A DNA stretch of 64,000 nt from an uncultured bacterium (GCA_902799955.1 CADCCQ010000027.1:22813-86812), one strand, 5' to 3'; counted from the first letter of the stretch, positions 16,219-26,943 are shown. Numbers and translations are program-made. Notes: generated by a model not told the origin, from the letters alone.

Positions 16219-19200
16219 ATGAAGAAAGTAGTATACGCACTGGTTGCCGCGCTGGCGGCATCCGTCGTCCAGGCTGGCCCCACAGCCGACTTCCTGAAGA
16301 GTGTCCTTGGCAAGTCCGCGGCGGCGACGCCCGGACGCTGGAACTCTGACTTCAATAAGTGCAAGAAATACTGCGAAGACAACGGAGTTCCGTTCGTTGC
16401 CGTGTGGTCCAACGGCGATGCGTGCGGACACTGCACGGCGTTCGAGAAGGCATGCGAGAAGTCGTATTTCAAGACATGGCAGAAGAAGTCGGGGATCGTC
16501 TTCTGGTTTGGCTGCCCGAGTAACGGCTTCAAGATGGACGACGCGGTGGCCGCCTTCAAGTGGACGCGCGCGAACTCCGGCCGCCTGTCGTACACAAGCG
16601 GCGGACCGCAGACGGCGTTCCCGTTCGTGCGAATCTACTGGCCTAAGGGCAAGGTCGACGTCTCGACCGTCGGCGACACGATGCGCGGCGGATTCAGCAG
16701 CAACGCCGACACGAGCGCCAAGAAGATCACGCAGTTCATCGACGGCAAGCTGAAGGTCGGCAAGGCCGGCGGCTGGACGCCTGCGGGCGAGACGCCCAAG
16801 TACCTCGGCGGCGTCTTCGACCCGAAGATCGACAACGTCGAGGGCGCGCGCATGGAGATCGAGACCGGCCTCACGACGAACATCACCATCACTCTCGTGC
16901 GTACGAACGCCAACTCGGTCGCGCATACGGCGACGAACTTCCTGCACGCCGCCGGCTCGACGCTCGCGGGCGGGCAGAAGGAGATATACTGGGCGTCCGG
17001 CGTAGACACGATAGGAATGGTGCTTCCCATTGCGGCCAACGGCACGGGCGACCTTGTGGTTACGCTCTACGACAAGGACAACTCGACTTTGAAGGACACG
17101 TTCACCGTCAAGCGCGTGGCAAAGAAGGAGAACTCTCCCGAGAACCCGCTCTTCGTCGGCAAGGAGAGCGAGGGCCTCGGATGGGGCCAGTGGTCGATGG
17201 ACCTTGACAAGGTGACGAACAAGGTCGCCTCCGCGAACGGCGGCCTGACGTCCGGCAAGCCTCGCCTCGGCGTGTCGCCTGCGTACGCGGCGGTGCTCTT
17301 CGGCGGCGCGATGTGGTGCCCCGACTGCGCGAAGAGCGACGAGTACTTCTTCAAGTCCACCGAATTCAAGAACTGGGCCGTCGACAACAAGATCGCGCTT
17401 GGCGTCGTCGACATCCCGAACCTGCCCAACCAGACAAACTCGCCGTGCCTGCTGACGACGATCTCCGCGACGACTGGCGCCGGGAATTTCCACGGCTACA
17501 GCAAGAGAAGCGGCCTCGACTACCTGACGAGGCACATGATCTCTGCCGACGAGGCGCAGGTCGTGTACGACCGCAATGTGCAGCTCGCCTCGCACAACGT
17601 GCTGAACGGCGGATGGAATCGCCCCGAGCGCGCCAACCAGAACCGCCCCGGCGTGCCGATTCTGCTGCTCCTGCGCGGCGACGGCTCCATCGCCGGACGC
17701 TTCACCGCCCTTGCCAGCGTGAGCCCGACCAGCACGGCCAACAACGCCGCGTACATCAAGAGGCTCAACGAGCTCCTCGAGCAGGCGAAGGACGACACCG
17801 AGGAGTCCAGCGACGGCGTGAAGACCACCACCGGCCTCGAGGCCAGCCGCCGCTCGGAGAACAACGGCTCCATCTCGTGCAACGACGAGCGCGACATATA
17901 CAGGATCGGCGCGGACTCCGCCGGGCTGAGGCTCCAGATGTGCTTCACCGCGGCCGACGCCGTCAACAACGACGCCGTCGTGGACTGCAGTGTCATCAAC
18001 TCGAACGGAACGATAATGACGACGGCGAAGGGCGTCATCGGAGAGGGAGTCACGCTCGACTACATCGTCCCCACGGAAGGCGAGTACTTCGTGCAGATCG
18101 CGCAGGGCTTCCACCAGGAGACCGTCAACGGCCGACCGACGTCCGTCCTCGACTCGCAGCTCTTCAACGCTACGAACCCGGCGTCGTCCGTCGTGAAGTA
18201 CACGCTCGAGACCGACTTCGTGCTGGTGCCCAGGGAGAGGCGCGACGAGCGCGAGGGCGTCGGCGACAACATGGTGAAGATGTACCTCGAGGAGGGCGAG
18301 GAGTATTTCTTCGACGGCACGGTCAACGCCGCCTCGATGACCGACGTGTTCGAGGAGGCCGGCCTGAACGCGGCGTCTAAGCCGATCTACAGGTCGAAGG
18401 TGACGGGCGTCGTCGACGTCTCGATCCCCGGGACGACTGTCGTCTACCAGAAGTGGCGCTGCGGCGCCGTCGGGTTCGGCGCGAAGGCCGCGACCGTATC
18501 CGAGTCCACCAAGCAGTTCGACATCCAAGTCGTCAGGACCGGCGGCGTCTCCGGCACGGCCGAGTACAAGGTCCAGTACGTCGGCGCGTTCAGGAACGGC
18601 AGCCCCTGCGACTTCGACAGGGACACGCTCCTGAAGGCTGAGTGGGACCTCGACGCGGGCACGGTCCTCTCGTGGGGCGACGGCGAGGGTGACGTCAAGA
18701 CGGTCACGGTAACGGTTGTCGACAACCAGTTCGCCGACGGTACGGTCTCGTACCGCTTCGTCGGCACGACGGTCGGCGGTGACGCCACCGCGGACGAGGA
18801 GATGAAGAACTTCTCGCTGAACGTGAAGGACAACGACCGCAAGGTGCCGGGCGTGCTGGCGATCGCGGACAAAACGCCGAAGTTCTCGAAGACGATGACG
18901 ATCATGGCAAAAGAGAACACGTCGGTCAGCCTGTTCGTGAAGCGCGAGGGCGGCGCCGACGGCGATTTCTCGGCGAAGCTGAAGACGAGTGCGGGTCAGT
19001 TCGAGGGCGGCGTCACCGAGACGACCCACGACTGGGGCTCGCGCGACGACAGCCCGTGGGAGGTGGAGTTGACGCTTCCCAGCCGCGCCACCGCGAAGAG
19101 CGTGACGGTCGACCTCTCCCCGGCGACGTCCGCCACCAAGGTGAAGACAGCCGCCAAGAGGCTCACGATCACGGTCCTCCCCGGAACGGTCCCGGAGTTC

Positions 19201-20970
19201 GTGAACAGTGGCGCGAACGTCGACGCGTTCTGCAACGTCACGCTCTCCACGGAGGTCGCCAGGGCCAGGACCGGGACCTATTCGAACCCGGCCAACCTGA
19301 AGTACAAGAAGGTGTCCGGCGCGCTGCCCGCGGGGCTCTCCGCCGTCGCGGACGAGGGCAACCCCGGCAAGCTGTACGTCGTCGGCACGCCCACGAAGAA
19401 GGGGACGTACACCGCCGTCTACAGGATATTCGACGGCGACGTGGGCGGCACCACGGTCTCCGTCACGGTCGCCGTCGGCGACCCGACGAAGGACACGTTC
19501 TACGCGGCGGACGCCGACCTCGACACGCCGCGCGCGGTCGTCCCGAACCCCGCGATGTCCGCCGGGAAGACGTACTACGACATCATGGTCAAGGACGGCG
19601 GGCACCTGATGGGCCTCGTCACCCTCTCCCTGCCCGCGAACGGCAAGGCGAGCGCCAAGTACCGCTCGGCGAACGGAACGGTCTCGCTCTCGGCCAAGAG
19701 CTGGTACGAGTTCGACCCGGAGACGGGCATCGCCGAGGCGTACCTCAAGGGCACGGGCGCGGCGGCCGACTACAGGCTGTATGCGAAGGTCAAGCCCGAC
19801 GGGACGTTCGCCATCCTCGAGCTCACAGACCCGGAGGCCGGCAAGACCTACTCCGACCTCGAGGCCTTTGGCGGGTGGACCAAGGCCAGGCCCGCGACGG
19901 ACTACAAGGGCTACTACACCGTCAGCCTCCCGGGCGTGGGCTCGGCCGGCCCGAACAACGAGACGCAGATCATAGACGGCGACCCGATCGCGCTTGGTGA
20001 CGGCTACATGACGCTGAAGATGGACACCGCCGCGGCGATGAACCAGGGCAAGTTCGCGTACGCGGGCCTGCTGCCGAACGGCAAGGCGGTCTCCGGCTCG
20101 GCGATCCTGACGCCTCTCTACAGCGGCGCCGCGACGAACGAGACGCACACGTACTGGGGCGTGGTTCCGTTCGTGAACGTCTCCGACACCGACGTCTTCA
20201 CCGGCGCGGTGAAGATCCGCCCGAGGACGGCGTTCGCGGGCGTCGAGGACGGCGCGACCAAGGACGGCGCCTACTACACCGGGTGCCGCGAAGGCGAGTA
20301 CTGCGGCTACGACATCATCCGCAGGTCCGTCTACCAGTACGAGGCCGCCAAGCCGCTCTGGCAGCACTCTGAGCTGAACTACGACCCCGCGGACGAGGAC
20401 AAGGTCTGCTACGACGTCGAGCTCGACGCGTTCGGCACGTACTACAACGCGAAGGAGAACTTCAAGTCGGTGTTCGACAACTCGCTGCAGGCTAACGTGT
20501 TCTTCCATGTACTTGGTGGCGGAACCTGGGGGCTCGTGGACACCAAGTACGGCGACTTCGCCGGATGGGATCCCACGAAGCTCGGGGTGAAGGTCGCGAC
20601 GACCGTGGACAAGAAGGGCGTCGTGACGGCGAACGCGATCACGCTGGTGAACGCCACCAACCCGCGCGCGCTCACGTTCTCGTTCGCGTCCGCGACGGGC
20701 ATCGTCACCGGCAAGTTCAAGCTCCCGATGGAGTTCGGCGACGTGACGGTGAACTACAAGGCGATAGTCCTGCCGGGCTTCGGCAACAGCGGCTGCGACT
20801 GCGGGCTCGACTTCTCCGACGCGAAGAACCGTCCGTTCATATCCGGCACGGCGTGGTTCGACGACGACGGCTCGTTCGACTACACCTACGGCCCCAAGGC
20901 CAACAAGCAGAAGATGCTGAAGGTCAGGAGGTCGTGCCCGGTCTCCGTCGGAACGGAGGCCGGCAAGTGA
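16219..20970 (+). CDS. Giant secreted protein with two thioredoxin-like CxxC sites and Ig-like repeats
   Basis: The 1583-residue product starts at ATG 16219 (AAGGA 11 nt upstream) with a signal peptide ending V-V-Q-A. A thioredoxin-like domain at about 25-170 holds the active-site motif DACGHC (cysteines 69 and 72). A second one at about 300-470 holds MWCPDC (cysteines 367 and 370). A Calx-beta-like region follows at about 760-880, then a putative Ig domain near 1040-1090 ('GALPAGLSAVADEGNPGKLY'). The last 350 residues are a module also found at the end of the next gene's product: 'ALGDGYMTLKM', 'FAYAGLLPNGKAVSG'. Thioredoxin motifs on an exported protein suggest disulfide handling or redox sensing outside the cytoplasm, but no substrate can be named. 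It lies 92 nt after the chaperone gene. Confidence 0.75.
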   Translation: MKKVVYALVAALAASVVQAGPTADFLKSVLGKSAAATPGRWNSDFNKCKKYCEDNGVPFVAVWSNGDACGHCTAFEKACEKSYFKTWQKKSGIVFWFGCPSNGFKMDDAVAAFKWTRANSGRLSYTSGGPQTAFPFVRIYWPKGKVDVSTVGDTMRGGFSSNADTSAKKITQFIDGKLKVGKAGGWTPAGETPKYLGGVFDPKIDNVEGARMEIETGLTTNITITLVRTNANSVAHTATNFLHAAGSTLAGGQKEIYWASGVDTIGMVLPIAANGTGDLVVTLYDKDNSTLKDTFTVKRVAKKENSPENPLFVGKESEGLGWGQWSMDLDKVTNKVASANGGLTSGKPRLGVSPAYAAVLFGGAMWCPDCAKSDEYFFKSTEFKNWAVDNKIALGVVDIPNLPNQTNSPCLLTTISATTGAGNFHGYSKRSGLDYLTRHMISADEAQVVYDRNVQLASHNVLNGGWNRPERANQNRPGVPILLLLRGDGSIAGRFTALASVSPTSTANNAAYIKRLNELLEQAKDDTEESSDGVKTTTGLEASRRSENNGSISCNDERDIYRIGADSAGLRLQMCFTAADAVNNDAVVDCSVINSNGTIMTTAKGVIGEGVTLDYIVPTEGEYFVQIAQGFHQETVNGRPTSVLDSQLFNATNPASSVVKYTLETDFVLVPRERRDEREGVGDNMVKMYLEEGEEYFFDGTVNAASMTDVFEEAGLNAASKPIYRSKVTGVVDVSIPGTTVVYQKWRCGAVGFGAKAATVSESTKQFDIQVVRTGGVSGTAEYKVQYVGAFRNGSPCDFDRDTLLKAEWDLDAGTVLSWGDGEGDVKTVTVTVVDNQFADGTVSYRFVGTTVGGDATADEEMKNFSLNVKDNDRKVPGVLAIADKTPKFSKTMTIMAKENTSVSLFVKREGGADGDFSAKLKTSAGQFEGGVTETTHDWGSRDDSPWEVELTLPSRATAKSVTVDLSPATSATKVKTAAKRLTITVLPGTVPEFVNSGANVDAFCNVTLSTEVARARTGTYSNPANLKYKKVSGALPAGLSAVADEGNPGKLYVVGTPTKKGTYTAVYRIFDGDVGGTTVSVTVAVGDPTKDTFYAADADLDTPRAVVPNPAMSAGKTYYDIMVKDGGHLMGLVTLSLPANGKASAKYRSANGTVSLSAKSWYEFDPETGIAEAYLKGTGAAADYRLYAKVKPDGTFAILELTDPEAGKTYSDLEAFGGWTKARPATDYKGYYTVSLPGVGSAGPNNETQIIDGDPIALGDGYMTLKMDTAAAMNQGKFAYAGLLPNGKAVSGSAILTPLYSGAATNETHTYWGVVPFVNVSDTDVFTGAVKIRPRTAFAGVEDGATKDGAYYTGCREGEYCGYDIIRRSVYQYEAAKPLWQHSELNYDPADEDKVCYDVELDAFGTYYNAKENFKSVFDNSLQANVFFHVLGGGTWGLVDTKYGDFAGWDPTKLGVKVATTVDKKGVVTANAITLVNATNPRALTFSFASATGIVTGKFKLPMEFGDVTVNYKAIVLPGFGNSGCDCGLDFSDAKNRPFISGTAWFDDDGSFDYTYGPKANKQKMLKVRRSCPVSVGTEAGK

Positions 20971-21016
20971 CCGGCGGCAGAGGATTGACAGAAGGAGCGA
21001 TCTAACAGAAAGGCAC

Positions 21017-24000
21017 ATGAAGATGATGAAAAAGACGATAGTGACGTTTCTCGCGGCGATAACCGCTTTCAGCGTGTGGGCCGCCAAGACGGGAAGCCGC
21101 ATGGAGGACGCCAAGAAGATCAAGGTCGGCGGATCCGCTACGGTGAAGCTGGTCGCGGAGTACGACGAGTTCGACAAGTCGTACGACTCCGACAGCGGCG
21201 TTTACTGGCTCAAGGTCCAGCTGAACAGGGGCTCTTCCTACACGGTCTGGATCCAGGGCGGGTCCGCCGGGACGGTCGGCATGGACATCGACACGGCGGA
21301 CACCGAGGACGACGACGACGTTCCCGGCGCTTCGTTCGACGACGTCGTGAGCGCCACCTACAACGGCGCGCCGATCCAGTACGCCCACATGGCGGCCGAC
21401 GCCTGGGACTCGGAGGACCCCTCCAAGTTCTACTACGCGATCTGCATCACCGGCGACGTCGGCAACCAGACGACGGTGTACGTGCAGTCCGGCATCCGTA
21501 ACTTCTCCCAGAAGGGCGACGAGAACAGCCCCGAGGCGGTGTCCTTCACGACCGGCTGGAAGTCGGTGACGAGGAAGCTCATCGACGGCAACTACTACCT
21601 CAAGGCGACGCTCAGCGCTGGGTGCAAGTACCGCGTCCGCACCCTGAAGGGCACCGTCGCGAAGCCACTCGACCTCGCGGTCGACACGGCCAGCGACGAG
21701 CTGACATACGACGACTGGTCGGACCCGCTCTATGTGAAGGACTCCAACTACACCAAGACGCAGAATGTCGCGACGGTCATTGTCCCGGACTCGAAGGGCA
21801 CGTTCCTCTTCGAGGTCTCCGACGCCACCAAGGCGGGCTCCAACCTCAACGGGCAGTTCACCTTCTCGTTCAAGAGGGTCCCGGCGCTTGCGATCGGCTC
21901 GCACAAGGCCGTCACCCTCAGCCCGGAGAACGGCTGGTCGCACCAGTTCGTCCCCGGCAGGATCTCCGCCGACGAGAACTACTACGACAGCATCATCGAC
22001 GAGAACCTCTGCGTGATCTCGCTCGCCAAGGGCGACCGCGTGGTCTTCGACACCGACGACGCGTTCGACGCGACGTACGAGATGATCGTGTACAACCCGT
22101 CCGGCAAGATCATCGGCAGGAACACCACCGTCGGCAACGGCAGCTACGACATGCGCGTGGCGATCCAGGCCGACGTGGCGGGCAAGTACTACGTCGGCGT
22201 GTACGACACGACGCTCGACGTGGGCGACAGGCCGCCCGCCGAGGCGACGCCCCTGACCCTCACCGCGTACTTCGCGGACGACAAGTTCGGCCCGGCCGAC
22301 GCGGCCGACCCCGTGGACGACGTGTTCTCGGGCGCTACCGAGCTCGTCCCCGCGCCGCTATCCTACGGACAGGACGTCCTTGTCGGCGGCTCCCAGAGCG
22401 AGGTACACGCGTTCAACGGCGGCGACTGGCGCGACTGGTACAAGGTCGCCTGCCGCGCCGGGCAGACCTACCAGTTCAAGGCGGAGTACGCCAGCGACGA
22501 GACGACGGACATCGTCCTCGGCTACGAGATATGCACGCTCAACTCCAAGGGCGTCCCCGCAAGGGTCACGTACGCGTCCGGCACGAAGACGTACGTCGAG
22601 GGCGATACGCTCGAGGACGGCGTGACGCTCAACGCGACGAAGAACGCGATGTACTACATCAGGGTGTTCCCCGCGCTCACCGACGGTACGAACGTCATCG
22701 AGACGGCGGGCCTGGACTACCCGGACTACAGGGTCCGCTCGGGCGTCACGAAGGTCAAGGCGTTCAACGCCGCGACCGACGTGGTCACCGACCCGGTTAC
22801 GGGCGAGAAGGTCACCAACGTGGTCGACATCGCGCTCGGCAAGCTCGTCGTGAAGTCGACCGGCGTGGCAGGCACATATTCGCTGGGCACCGAGACGACG
22901 ACGTACCCGACAGGCACCTCCCTTGAGCTCGCCGCCAACAGCTACACGGTCAAGTACACCCCGCCGACCGGATTCAAGGCCACCCTCGCCTCCGAGGTCG
23001 CCGCGATCGAGGCCTGGGACACGAACTCCTCGACGAGGGTCGTCGCCGACCAGCCCGTGACCACGCTGACCGCGCGCTTCTACGACATCTACGACCAGAA
23101 GTACGTGATGTCCACGACGAAGAAGACCACGACGAAGACGGTGAACGGCAAGAAGACGACCGTCACGACGACAGTGAACAACTACTCGCCAGAGACGGGC
23201 GACAACACGATGGAGGGCGCGTTCGCGCTGCCTGCGCCGACCAACACGACGAAGACCGTCCGCCGCTCGCTCTACGTGGAGGACACCACGGACTTCTTCA
23301 AGTTCACGGCCGTGGCAGGCCGCGCATACACGCTCTCGCTCGCCGACTACGTAGACGGCGGCGCGACGGGCGCGGTGATGACGCTCATCCACGCGAGCAA
23401 CGGCGTGCTGCCGCAGTTCTCGAAGGTGAAGACCGTCGACAAGGCGCTGCTCCCCGCCGGCGTGATCTACGTCCAGGTCGAGCACGCCGAGGGCTGCGAG
23501 GACAAGGACTCCTCCTATGCGCTCTCCTACCAGGCGATGAACGTCGGCACCGTCGGCTTCACCGCGGCGAACTTCAACGCCGCGGAGTCCGGCGAGTACG
23601 CCACGCTCACGCTGAAGCGCACGGCGAAGCAGGGCGCCGTCTCGGTCAACTACACGACCGTGGCCGGCACGGCGCAGCCGGGCAGCGAGTACTACCCCGC
23701 GAGCGGCGTCGTCAAGTGGGCGTCCGGCGACATGGCCAACAAGACGATCAAGATAAGGCTCATCCCCGACCTTGAGCCGACCTGGGAGTCGAACAAGGTG
23801 TTCACCGTCAGGCTGTGGGAGGCCGAGAGGGCCGACTTCGCCGCCGGCGACTACCCGGTGGGATTCATCGCCGGGCGCGACTCCGCCACTGTGACGATCA
23901 CCGAGGCGACCGCGGTTAAGGCGGGCACGGTCTCCATCACCGGCTACGGCCCGAGCGAGTCCGAGATCACGCCCGTCGCCAACCTCAAGGCGCCGGTGGT

Positions 24001-26938
24001 CTCCGGCCAGGTCGGCGCGCCGCTCGTCCTCAGGCTGTCGCGCACTGGCGGCACCAACGGCATCGTCGGCGTGAAGTTCGCGTTCCCCGGCAAGAACGGC
24101 AAGGTGGTCGACACCGCCGTGAAGGCGAAGGACTACGTGGCGCGTGCCGAGACTGACGACGTCGTCAACACCGTCGTCTGGGAGAACTTCGACGCGACCG
24201 ACAAGTACGTCACGATCAACACCCTCATGACGACGAACTACACGCTCTCCAAGCAGTTCACGTTCACCCTCGCGGCGCTCACGACGAAGGGTTACGCAAA
24301 GCCCGCGCTCTCCGCCGCGACCGGGACCGCGAAGCTCATCAACAACACCGTCGGCACCACCGCCGCGTCGTTCGCGAACACCGTCAAGGCGGTGGGCGGC
24401 ATCACGCAGGCCGTGACCGGCACGTGGTACGTCGACAGGAACGACGGCGAGTTCAAGAGTTCGCCGGCGAACGCCACGCTCACCTACACGCTCACGGGCC
24501 CTGGCTTCTTCGCCATCAAGCCGCGCCTCAACGACGGCGGCGACGCCGAGACGCCGTCCACCGCGACGCTCAAGCTCCAGATCGGCACGCTCAACGCGAA
24601 GAAGGCCTTCGTCGCGTCCGAGACGATCGACTGCCTGGCGGAGGGCGCGCCCGAGAGGATCGAGAGGCTGATCGCCGGCTCGAAGGTCGTCAAGCTCACG
24701 TTCGCCGGCGGCAACAAGAAGGAGTTCGTCGAGCTCGAGAACGACGCCGACACCGGCCTGCCGTTCAAGTGGGTGAGGTTCGCCACCGTGGCGGCCGACA
24801 GGCCCATGGCCAAGTCCGTCGTCACGACGAACGGCCTCGAGTCGCTCAGGTGGAAGGTTCCCGCGGCGCTGCAGGACGAGAACATAAAGGTCGTCGCGAG
24901 GTTCGGCACGGTCGCCAAGCTCGCCGCCGCCCACGACCTCGTCACCAACGATGTGGACGTGGCCAGCGCCCCGATCGCGGAGGGGACGCTCCTGCCCGCC
25001 AAGACATACTACTGGACGCTTGCGTTCGGCCTCGGCGACGAGCCGGAGACCTGGATCGCCCATCCGACGACGTGGAGCTTCTCTGTCATCAAGGACGGCT
25101 TCCCGGAGACATCCTTTGGCGGCCTTGACCCGTGGGGCGACAACATTTCCCTGAAGATCGCGAAGGAGGAGCCGATCACGCTGATCCAGACGCTCAAGGC
25201 GCCGCTCACGCTCACCGGCACGGCGTCCGCGAACCGCTTCAGGCTTGCCGGCGGCAAGCTGCCCCCGGGGCTCGCCATCAACGCGACGACCGGCAAGCTC
25301 ACCGGCGCGCCGTCGACGCCCGGCGAATACGATGCGCTGCTCCAGGCCTACTACTACAAGCAGACGACCAAGACCGTGAACAGGAAGAAGGTCACGACCA
25401 CGACGACGAACTACGGCACGACCCAGCAGGTCAAGTTCATCGTCGAACCGGCGGGCCTTGCGATCGGCACGTTCAGGGGCGCCCTCGTTGAGACCGGCGC
25501 GCAGGTGTCGAAGAACTCCGCCAAGACCGGCCTCGTGACCGTCTCCACGACGTCCGCCGGCAAGATCACCGCGACCGTCAAGGTCTCCGGCAACTCCTAC
25601 ACGTTCACCGGCACGGGCTATGACGAGCTGACCGACGAGAAGGACGACGGCGGGCTCGGCCGCGAGTTCTCGGTGAAGCTCAGGAACATCACCTCGCTCG
25701 TGAAGACGACGACGAAGACCGTGAACGGCAAGAAGACGACCGTCAAGACGTCGACGCCGTACACCAACGAGCTCGAGCTCGTCGTCTGGGACGGCTCCGT
25801 CACCAACGCCACCGCCATCGGCGAGTCGATCGGCTCGGCGAGGCTCGTGATGAACGTGCCCAACACGCTTGTCGCGAAGGCGACGACGATGGAAGGCGGC
25901 ATCGAGTACAACGCGGAGCTCTTCCGCGCCTGCGGCGGCACGGACGTCGGCAAGGCGGCCCTCGCGCCGTTCGCCGGGTACTATACGATCGCCCTTGCGC
26001 CAAGCGGAGTCTCCGCGGCCGACGGCGTCCCGCTCGGCAACGGCTACCTCACGATGACGCTCTCGGAGACGGGCGGCGCGACGTTCGCCGGAATGCTCGC
26101 GGACGGCGCGGCGGTCTCCGTCTCCTCCGCGGCGTCGGTGCAGGGCGCGGACGTCCTCGACCCCGACCAGTGCGTGGTTTGCATACCGTTCCACTTCTCC
26201 GCCGACATCCGCTCGGTCACCGGCGTCATGAAGCTCGTCTACGCGACCGACGGCGACGGCAACGCCGCGCCGGTCGTGGACTCGACGTCCATGTTCCTCT
26301 GGAGCCGCGACAAGGCGGCGGCCGCTTCGCTCGACGGCCTCGGCTACGCCATCGACGTCGCGCCGACGGGCGGCTGGTACAACAAGACGTGGAACGTCCA
26401 GCGCTACTACCTCGACAGCGACCTCGCCATACAGGCCGCCGGCGCGGAGGAGCTCGCCGCCGTCGCCGACGCGACCGGCACCCTCGGCACGGGCTACGAG
26501 TTCAAGCCGTACTGCACGCCGACCGACCTCTCGGTCAAGCTGACGAACAACGGCGTGTCGGTCGACAAGCGCGCTCTCGTGAAGGAGTCGTCGACGCTCC
26601 TCTACGACCTCGCCAAGAGCGTCAACCCGTGGGCGGCCACGTACTCCTACGCCAGGGCGACCGGCCTTGTCTCCGGCACGTTCTCCGCCTGGAAGGAGAC
26701 CCCGGCGACGACGAAGCAGGGCGAGATCAAGAGCATCGCCCACAAGGGCGTGATGATCTTCTTCCGCGACGACGCTTCGCCGCTGGACGAGAACGCCTGG
26801 TCCGCCGGTTACTACCTGATCCAGGCCACCAAGAACTGGAAGGCGTCGCTGCCGTTCAACGTGATCGCCACGCCGATCAGCGGCGGGCGCGACTGGAACG
26901 AGACGCCCGTCCCCGGCGAGGAACCTGACGGGGACTGA
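21017..26938 (+). CDS. Giant secreted paralogue with pre-peptidase-like, Calx-beta and Ig-like domains
   Basis: The 1973-residue protein has a signal peptide ending S-V-W-A. The ATG at 21023 is an alternative start, better spaced from AGG at 21011. Residues of about 30-450 look like repeated bacterial pre-peptidase/beta-sandwich domains. A Calx-beta domain lies at about 855-960 ('NFNAAESGEYATLTLKR', 'GTAQPGSEYYPASG'). A putative Ig (He_PIG) domain lies at about 1395-1475 ('GGKLPPGLAINATTGKLTGA'). Three separate places (about residues 700, 1447 and 1562) carry a Thr/Lys insert of the form TTKTVN-G/R-KK-x-T. The C-terminal 330 residues align with those of the upstream giant ('PLGNGYLTMTL', 'ATFAGMLADGAAVS'). 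No enzymatic motif is visible, so an adhesive or structural surface role is inferred. It is 46 nt after the previous gene, probably one transcript. Confidence 0.75.
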   Translation: MKMMKKTIVTFLAAITAFSVWAAKTGSRMEDAKKIKVGGSATVKLVAEYDEFDKSYDSDSGVYWLKVQLNRGSSYTVWIQGGSAGTVGMDIDTADTEDDDDVPGASFDDVVSATYNGAPIQYAHMAADAWDSEDPSKFYYAICITGDVGNQTTVYVQSGIRNFSQKGDENSPEAVSFTTGWKSVTRKLIDGNYYLKATLSAGCKYRVRTLKGTVAKPLDLAVDTASDELTYDDWSDPLYVKDSNYTKTQNVATVIVPDSKGTFLFEVSDATKAGSNLNGQFTFSFKRVPALAIGSHKAVTLSPENGWSHQFVPGRISADENYYDSIIDENLCVISLAKGDRVVFDTDDAFDATYEMIVYNPSGKIIGRNTTVGNGSYDMRVAIQADVAGKYYVGVYDTTLDVGDRPPAEATPLTLTAYFADDKFGPADAADPVDDVFSGATELVPAPLSYGQDVLVGGSQSEVHAFNGGDWRDWYKVACRAGQTYQFKAEYASDETTDIVLGYEICTLNSKGVPARVTYASGTKTYVEGDTLEDGVTLNATKNAMYYIRVFPALTDGTNVIETAGLDYPDYRVRSGVTKVKAFNAATDVVTDPVTGEKVTNVVDIALGKLVVKSTGVAGTYSLGTETTTYPTGTSLELAANSYTVKYTPPTGFKATLASEVAAIEAWDTNSSTRVVADQPVTTLTARFYDIYDQKYVMSTTKKTTTKTVNGKKTTVTTTVNNYSPETGDNTMEGAFALPAPTNTTKTVRRSLYVEDTTDFFKFTAVAGRAYTLSLADYVDGGATGAVMTLIHASNGVLPQFSKVKTVDKALLPAGVIYVQVEHAEGCEDKDSSYALSYQAMNVGTVGFTAANFNAAESGEYATLTLKRTAKQGAVSVNYTTVAGTAQPGSEYYPASGVVKWASGDMANKTIKIRLIPDLEPTWESNKVFTVRLWEAERADFAAGDYPVGFIAGRDSATVTITEATAVKAGTVSITGYGPSESEITPVANLKAPVVSGQVGAPLVLRLSRTGGTNGIVGVKFAFPGKNGKVVDTAVKAKDYVARAETDDVVNTVVWENFDATDKYVTINTLMTTNYTLSKQFTFTLAALTTKGYAKPALSAATGTAKLINNTVGTTAASFANTVKAVGGITQAVTGTWYVDRNDGEFKSSPANATLTYTLTGPGFFAIKPRLNDGGDAETPSTATLKLQIGTLNAKKAFVASETIDCLAEGAPERIERLIAGSKVVKLTFAGGNKKEFVELENDADTGLPFKWVRFATVAADRPMAKSVVTTNGLESLRWKVPAALQDENIKVVARFGTVAKLAAAHDLVTNDVDVASAPIAEGTLLPAKTYYWTLAFGLGDEPETWIAHPTTWSFSVIKDGFPETSFGGLDPWGDNISLKIAKEEPITLIQTLKAPLTLTGTASANRFRLAGGKLPPGLAINATTGKLTGAPSTPGEYDALLQAYYYKQTTKTVNRKKVTTTTTNYGTTQQVKFIVEPAGLAIGTFRGALVETGAQVSKNSAKTGLVTVSTTSAGKITATVKVSGNSYTFTGTGYDELTDEKDDGGLGREFSVKLRNITSLVKTTTKTVNGKKTTVKTSTPYTNELELVVWDGSVTNATAIGESIGSARLVMNVPNTLVAKATTMEGGIEYNAELFRACGGTDVGKAALAPFAGYYTIALAPSGVSAADGVPLGNGYLTMTLSETGGATFAGMLADGAAVSVSSAASVQGADVLDPDQCVVCIPFHFSADIRSVTGVMKLVYATDGDGNAAPVVDSTSMFLWSRDKAAAASLDGLGYAIDVAPTGGWYNKTWNVQRYYLDSDLAIQAAGAEELAAVADATGTLGTGYEFKPYCTPTDLSVKLTNNGVSVDKRALVKESSTLLYDLAKSVNPWAATYSYARATGLVSGTFSAWKETPATTKQGEIKSIAHKGVMIFFRDDASPLDENAWSAGYYLIQATKNWKASLPFNVIATPISGGRDWNETPVPGEEPDGD

Positions 26939-26943
26939 GCGAG

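Noticed and set aside
16156..21177. A 1673-codon open frame on the minus strand opposite the first giant protein gene
   Set aside because: It has Arg/Val/Asp-rich composition without any domain, lies wholly opposite a gene with signal peptide and CxxC motifs, and is a typical GC-rich antisense shadow.
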